DNA from: Alphaproteobacteria bacterium
GTDB lineage: Bacteria; Pseudomonadota; Alphaproteobacteria; JAEULC01
Length of the DNA stretch: 34,825 nucleotides
NCBI GenBank assembly: GCA_020851015.1
Contig: JADZDN010000345.1
Coordinates: forward strand, 1 to 34,825
Reading direction: 5' to 3'
A program made the position numbers and the translations under genes. Below are positions 31,880 to 34,825 of the stretch, piece by piece (the stretch's first letter is position 1; each line of letters begins with the position of its first letter). A model generated the notes under the pieces. That model had not been told where the DNA came from. It did not search any database and saw only the letters and a program-made list of their open reading frames with translations.

Positions 31880-32689
31880 ATGGACGCTCCCCAGCGCGTC
31901 GCCAAGCTGATCGCCCGCGCCGGCCTGTGCTCGCGCCGCGATGCCGAGCGGCTGATCGTCGAGGGCCGCGTCAAGCTGGACCACAAGGTCCTGACCACCC
32001 CGGCCGTCGTCGTGGACGACCCGCGCCGCATCCTGGTCGACGGAAGGCCGCTGCCGGCGCGCGAGCGCACGCGGCTGTGGCGCTACCACAAGCCCGCTGG
32101 GCTGGTGACCACCGCGCGCGATCCCGAGGGGCGGCCCACCGTGTTCGACCGCCTGCCCGAGGGCCTGCCGCGCGTGGTGACGGTCGGCCGGCTCGACCTC
32201 ACCTCCGAGGGATTGCTGCTGCTGACCAATGACGGCGCGCTGGCGCGCCACCTGGAACTGCCATCGACCGGCTGGGTCCGGCGCTACCGGGTGCGCGTGC
32301 ATGGGCCGGTCGACCCTGCGAGGCTGGCGGCGCTGGCGGAGGGCACGGTGGTCGACGGCGTGCGCTACGGGCCGGTCGAGGCGCGGCTGGAGCGCGAGAA
32401 AGGCGAGAATGCCTGGCTGACCATGGGCCTCAGCGAGGGCCGCAACCGCGAAGTGCGGCGGCTGTGCGAATCCATGGGGCTGAAGGTCAGCCGGCTGATC
32501 CGCATCGCCTATGGACCGTTCCAGCTCGGCCTGCTGGCGCGCGGCGAGGTGGAGGAAGTGCCGGCCCGCGTGCTGCGCGACCAGGTCGGCCAGGAATTCG
32601 GCAAGGCGGCCGAGGCCCACCCACCCCCGCGCGACGGCGACGGCGCGAAACGCCGGCGGGGCGGCGCGCATGCGCATCATCGCCGGTAG
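31880..32689 (+). CDS. rluB: Pseudouridine synthase, RluB/RsuA family
   Basis: The 269-residue protein has an S4 RNA-binding domain (about 5-60; RVAKLIARAGLCSRRDAERLI) and an RsuA-type catalytic domain. The catalytic Asp106 is in VGRLDLTSEGLLLLTNDG. YHKPAGLVTT precedes it, and the EGRNREVRRLCESMG motif follows. RluB modifies U2605 of 23S rRNA, while RsuA modifies 16S rRNA. The length and the basic C-terminal tail favour RluB, but the target is not proven by sequence. The 3' end overlaps rsmD by 20 bp, a common alphaproteobacterial pairing. Confidence 0.88.
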   Translation: MDAPQRVAKLIARAGLCSRRDAERLIVEGRVKLDHKVLTTPAVVVDDPRRILVDGRPLPARERTRLWRYHKPAGLVTTARDPEGRPTVFDRLPEGLPRVVTVGRLDLTSEGLLLLTNDGALARHLELPSTGWVRRYRVRVHGPVDPARLAALAEGTVVDGVRYGPVEARLEREKGENAWLTMGLSEGRNREVRRLCESMGLKVSRLIRIAYGPFQLGLLARGEVEEVPARVLRDQVGQEFGKAAEAHPPPRDGDGAKRRRGGAHAHHRR

Positions 32690-33233
32690 GCATCGCGGCC
32701 GCGCGCTGACGGCGCCGGAGGGGCTCGCGGTCAGGCCGACCGCCGACCGCGCGCGCCAGGCCGTGTTCGACATGCTGGCGCACGGGCCCGAGACCGCCGG
32801 CCGGCTCCTGCCCGAGGCCACCGTGCTGGACGCCTTCGCCGGCACCGGCGCGATGGGGATCGAAGCCCTGTCGCGCGGCGCGGCGCGCGCCTGGTTCATC
32901 GAGAAGGATCCCGTCGCCTTCGCCGCCATCCGGGCCAATCTCGGCCGGATCGGCGAGATCGCGCGCGCCAAGGTGATCCGCGCCGACGCCCTTGCCCCGC
33001 CCCCAGCCGAGATGCCGGTCACGCTGGCCTTTCTCGACCCGCCCTATGGCCAGAATCGCTGCGCCCCGGCGCTGGAGGCCCTGGCGGCGAAGAACTGGTT
33101 CGCCGAGGACGCGGTGATCGTTGTGGAGCACGCCGCGGACGATCCGGTCACGCCCCCGCCCGCGTTCCATCCCTTCGACGCGCGCCGCCACGGAAAGGCG
33201 CATTTCCTGCTGCTGCGCTACCGGCGCGGCTAG
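32670..33233 (+). CDS. rsmD: 16S rRNA (guanine(966)-N(2))-methyltransferase
   Basis: The 187-residue protein starts MRIIAGRHRGRAL, typical of RsmD. SAM-binding elements are VLDAFAGTGAMGIEALSRGA, and the catalytic DPPY motif is at residues 123-126 (AFLDPPYG). RPTADRARQAVFDML is another family mark. It methylates G966 of 16S rRNA during small-subunit assembly. The gene overlaps the pseudouridine synthase by 20 bp, so the two are co-expressed. Its stop forms a CTAG shared with the convergent acetyltransferase. Confidence 0.95.
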   Translation: MRIIAGRHRGRALTAPEGLAVRPTADRARQAVFDMLAHGPETAGRLLPEATVLDAFAGTGAMGIEALSRGAARAWFIEKDPVAFAAIRANLGRIGEIARAKVIRADALAPPPAEMPVTLAFLDPPYGQNRCAPALEALAAKNWFAEDAVIVVEHAADDPVTPPPAFHPFDARRHGKAHFLLLRYRRG

Positions 33234-33763
33234 GCAGGCCCCCGGCCGCAAAGCGCGTTGATGTCGTCCCAGGCGTAGACGATGTTGCGCGAGCGCCAGA
33301 CCGGACCGGAGTCGGTATAGCTGCCGATGGCGCGCCCGCCCAGCGCCGCATAGAAAGCGATCGCCGGCGCATTGCCTTCGACCACGCCCAGCGCGACCGC
33401 CTTGTGCCCGGTTGCCGCGAGGACCGCGGCGAGTTCGGTCATCAGGCGCCGGCCGGCGCCGCGGCGCTGGAACGCGTCGTCGACATAGAGATACTTGATC
33501 TCGGCCCGGCCGCCGAAGGCGCGATGCCCTGCCGGCCCGGCAAGGCCGAAACCCGCCAGACGGCCGTCCATTGTGGCCACCAGCGCCACCTGGTCCGGCG
33601 CAGGCTTCGAGAGGATATCGACCCAGCGCGCCAGACGCGCCGCCTCGTCCAGCGCCGCGATCGCTTCCGGCGGCGCAAGACCGCGATAGGTCCTGCGCCA
33701 AACCGCGGCATGGGTGCGCGCGATCGACGGAGCATCGGAGAGTGTTGCCGGTCTGATCTGCAT
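33230..33763 (-). CDS. GNAT-family N-acetyltransferase
   Basis: The 177-residue protein begins MQIRPATLSDAPSIARTH, the usual GNAT start. It has the acetyl-CoA binding motif A in LYVDDAFQRRGAGRRLM (Q/R-x-x-G-x-G/A) and the C-terminal NAPAIAFYAALGGRAIG. It transfers an acyl group from acyl-CoA to an amine, but the acceptor is not predictable. It is a single gene in the opposite direction to rsmD and divergent from the PqqD-kinase gene, with 181 bp between. Confidence 0.85.
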   Translation of the reverse strand: MQIRPATLSDAPSIARTHAAVWRRTYRGLAPPEAIAALDEAARLARWVDILSKPAPDQVALVATMDGRLAGFGLAGPAGHRAFGGRAEIKYLYVDDAFQRRGAGRRLMTELAAVLAATGHKAVALGVVEGNAPAIAFYAALGGRAIGSYTDSGPVWRSRNIVYAWDDINALCGRGPA

Positions 33764-33881
33764 TTTCCGGTCATGCCGATCGGTTGGAACCGCAGCCTCG
33801 AATTGCCGTGATGGCGAGCCCCGGTCAAGCCAGCCGCGCGCGCGAGGCGCGCATGAATTTGAGCCAAGTTGCGTCCGTCAA

Positions 33882-33918
33882 GCCGGCGTGAGCAGTCACA
33901 AGAATCTCACGAGCCGGC
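33882..33918. promoter_or_regulatory. Inverted repeat before the PqqD-HPr kinase fusion gene
   Basis: GCCGGCGTGAG (33882-33892) pairs with CTCACGAGCCGGC (33906-33918), leaving a 2-base bulge and a 13-base loop. It ends 26 bp before the ATG at 33945. It could be an operator or a leader hairpin; no T tract follows, so a terminator is unlikely. The rest of the 181-bp gap holds no other clear signal. Confidence 0.35.
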
Positions 33919-33944
33919 TCGGCGCGCGTCCTCTACCGTCTCGC

Positions 33945-34825
33945 ATGCGGAAAACTCTCCCCAGCGCCGCGGCCCCCTTGCCGGTCGAAATCGATCCGAT
34001 GCCCAAAGCGACGTCCGAACCGATCGCGCCGTCCGGCGCGGGCAGCCGTTTCACGCTGCACTACATCGGCCACGAGGCCGTGCTGTTCGACGCCGTCGCC
34101 CAGCGGCTCTATGCGCTGAACGGGACGGCCGCGTACATCTGGACCTGCTTCGAACAGTCGATGAGCCCGCAGGAGATCGCCGACCGCCTGTGCAGCACGT
34201 TCGGCTTCGCGCCCACCGTGTCGCAGGCGCATGTCCGGGACGTGACGGCGGCGTGGCACGACCTGAGCCTGGTCGCGCGGCCGGCGCCGCCGAGCGGATC
34301 GCCGCTGGCCGCCCTGCGCCGCGATGGGGCGATCGGGTCGCCGTCGCGCGCCGTGCGGCGTCCCGACGGCGAGCCTGCGTTCGAGACCACCATCCGGCTG
34401 CTCGACTCCGTCTTCCGGCTTCGCCTTTGGCCGGCCGCGCCCGCCGCCGAGATGGCGCGCACCCTGGCGATGGTCGCCGCATCGGGCGATGGCGGGAGTG
34501 CGATCGGCGTCGACGTCGCGGAGGGCGACGAGGGATTCGCCGTGGTGGCGGGCGGCGCAATACTCGACCGCTGCCGGCGACCCGACCAGGTGCTGCCGAT
34601 GGTCACGGCCCGCCTGACCGAGCTGGCGCTGCACCGAAGCAGCGATCTCTTCGCCTTGCACGCGGCGGCGGTCAGCCGCGACGGGCGCGGCCTGCTGCTG
34701 CCGGGGGAAACCGGTTGCGGCAAGAGCACGCTGGCGGCCGCGCTGGCGGCCGAGGGCCTGTCCTTCCTGGGCGACGATACGATCGTGCTCGCCCGCGACC
34801 TGGCGCGGGTCCGGCCGATCGCGCT
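33945..34825 (+). CDS. PqqD-domain / HPr kinase-like P-loop fusion protein, cut by the window end
   Basis: The frame is open from an ATG at 33945 to the last base (293 residues seen). Residues about 35-110 form a PqqD-like winged-helix domain (HEAVLFDAVAQRLYALNGTAAYIW, then MSPQEIADRL), the fold that binds precursor peptides in RiPP pathways. From about residue 230 it reads as an HprK-like kinase: a Walker A loop GETGCGKS at 254-261 and LGDDTIVL just after, as in HPr kinase, where the loop is followed by DD. Such fusions or pairs ('HprK-related kinase A') occur in clusters for modified peptides and some polysaccharides, with a nucleotidyltransferase or asparagine synthetase-like enzyme. Those would be downstream, outside the window. 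Confidence 0.8.
   Translation, partial: MRKTLPSAAAPLPVEIDPMPKATSEPIAPSGAGSRFTLHYIGHEAVLFDAVAQRLYALNGTAAYIWTCFEQSMSPQEIADRLCSTFGFAPTVSQAHVRDVTAAWHDLSLVARPAPPSGSPLAALRRDGAIGSPSRAVRRPDGEPAFETTIRLLDSVFRLRLWPAAPAAEMARTLAMVAASGDGGSAIGVDVAEGDEGFAVVAGGAILDRCRRPDQVLPMVTARLTELALHRSSDLFALHAAAVSRDGRGLLLPGETGCGKSTLAAALAAEGLSFLGDDTIVLARDLARVRPIA

Noticed and set aside
33811..33891. Small ORF of 26 codons before the PqqD-kinase gene, considered as a RiPP precursor
   Set aside because: It has a weak ribosome site, no leader-core layout, and overlaps the inverted repeat; nothing supports translation beyond its position.

Overview
The window is about 70% G+C by eye and carries tightly packed genes, many overlapping by 4 bp. 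Several markers point to an alphaproteobacterium: a DivL-type tyrosine 'histidine kinase', a LABN/GT2/GT39 lipid A-modification set, an efp/epmA pair, and an archaeal-like tetrahydromethanopterin (H4MPT) C1 cluster of the kind found in methylotrophs and formaldehyde-oxidising bacteria. The genus cannot be fixed from sequence alone. Both window edges cut genes: a GT39 glycosyltransferase on the left and a PqqD-HPr kinase fusion on the right.

Layout. Positions 1-2.3 kb hold a truncated GT39 transferase convergent with a GT2-LABN operon. Positions 2.5-4.9 kb hold an RTX exoprotein. Positions 4.9-6.3 kb hold a divergent SHMT paralogue and a broken DUF2000 remnant, followed by an AraC regulator. 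Positions 7.2-8.9 kb hold efp and, divergently, its lysyl-ligase epmA. Positions 8.9-10.2 kb hold an orphan ferric-iron binding protein behind an inverted repeat that looks like a Fur/Irr operator, closed by a clear terminator.

The core of the window (10.3-20.8 kb) is a C1/cofactor island. A five-gene operon on the + strand (ATP-grasp, mch, RimK-like ATP-grasp, CitG-like, fae) is followed by a convergent HisA-like TIM barrel, a class III adenylate cyclase overlapping a methylofuran gene (mfnF-like), and a convergent three-gene operon (FAD oxidoreductase, dadA, mfnB). Fae condenses formaldehyde with H4MPT and Mch interconverts the methenyl and formyl forms. MfnB and MfnF make the furan carrier used downstream. 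The ATP-grasp, CitG-like and HisA-like proteins are probably for cofactor assembly. mtdB, fhcABCD and mptG are not here and must lie elsewhere if the pathway is complete. The amine oxidoreductases could supply formaldehyde, but that is inference.

The remainder is housekeeping and signalling: a fadJ-like fusion enzyme, divL, an M23 peptidase whose 5' end holds a 150-bp repeat with 40-bp inverted ends, xseA, purD, a PAS-EAL protein, tadA, a class I glutamine amidotransferase, an RluB-type pseudouridine synthase, rsmD and a GNAT acetyltransferase. Of eight convergent gene pairs, six overlap, four of them by exactly 4 bp (CTAG three times, CTAA once). No tRNA, rRNA, CRISPR array or complete insertion sequence was seen.
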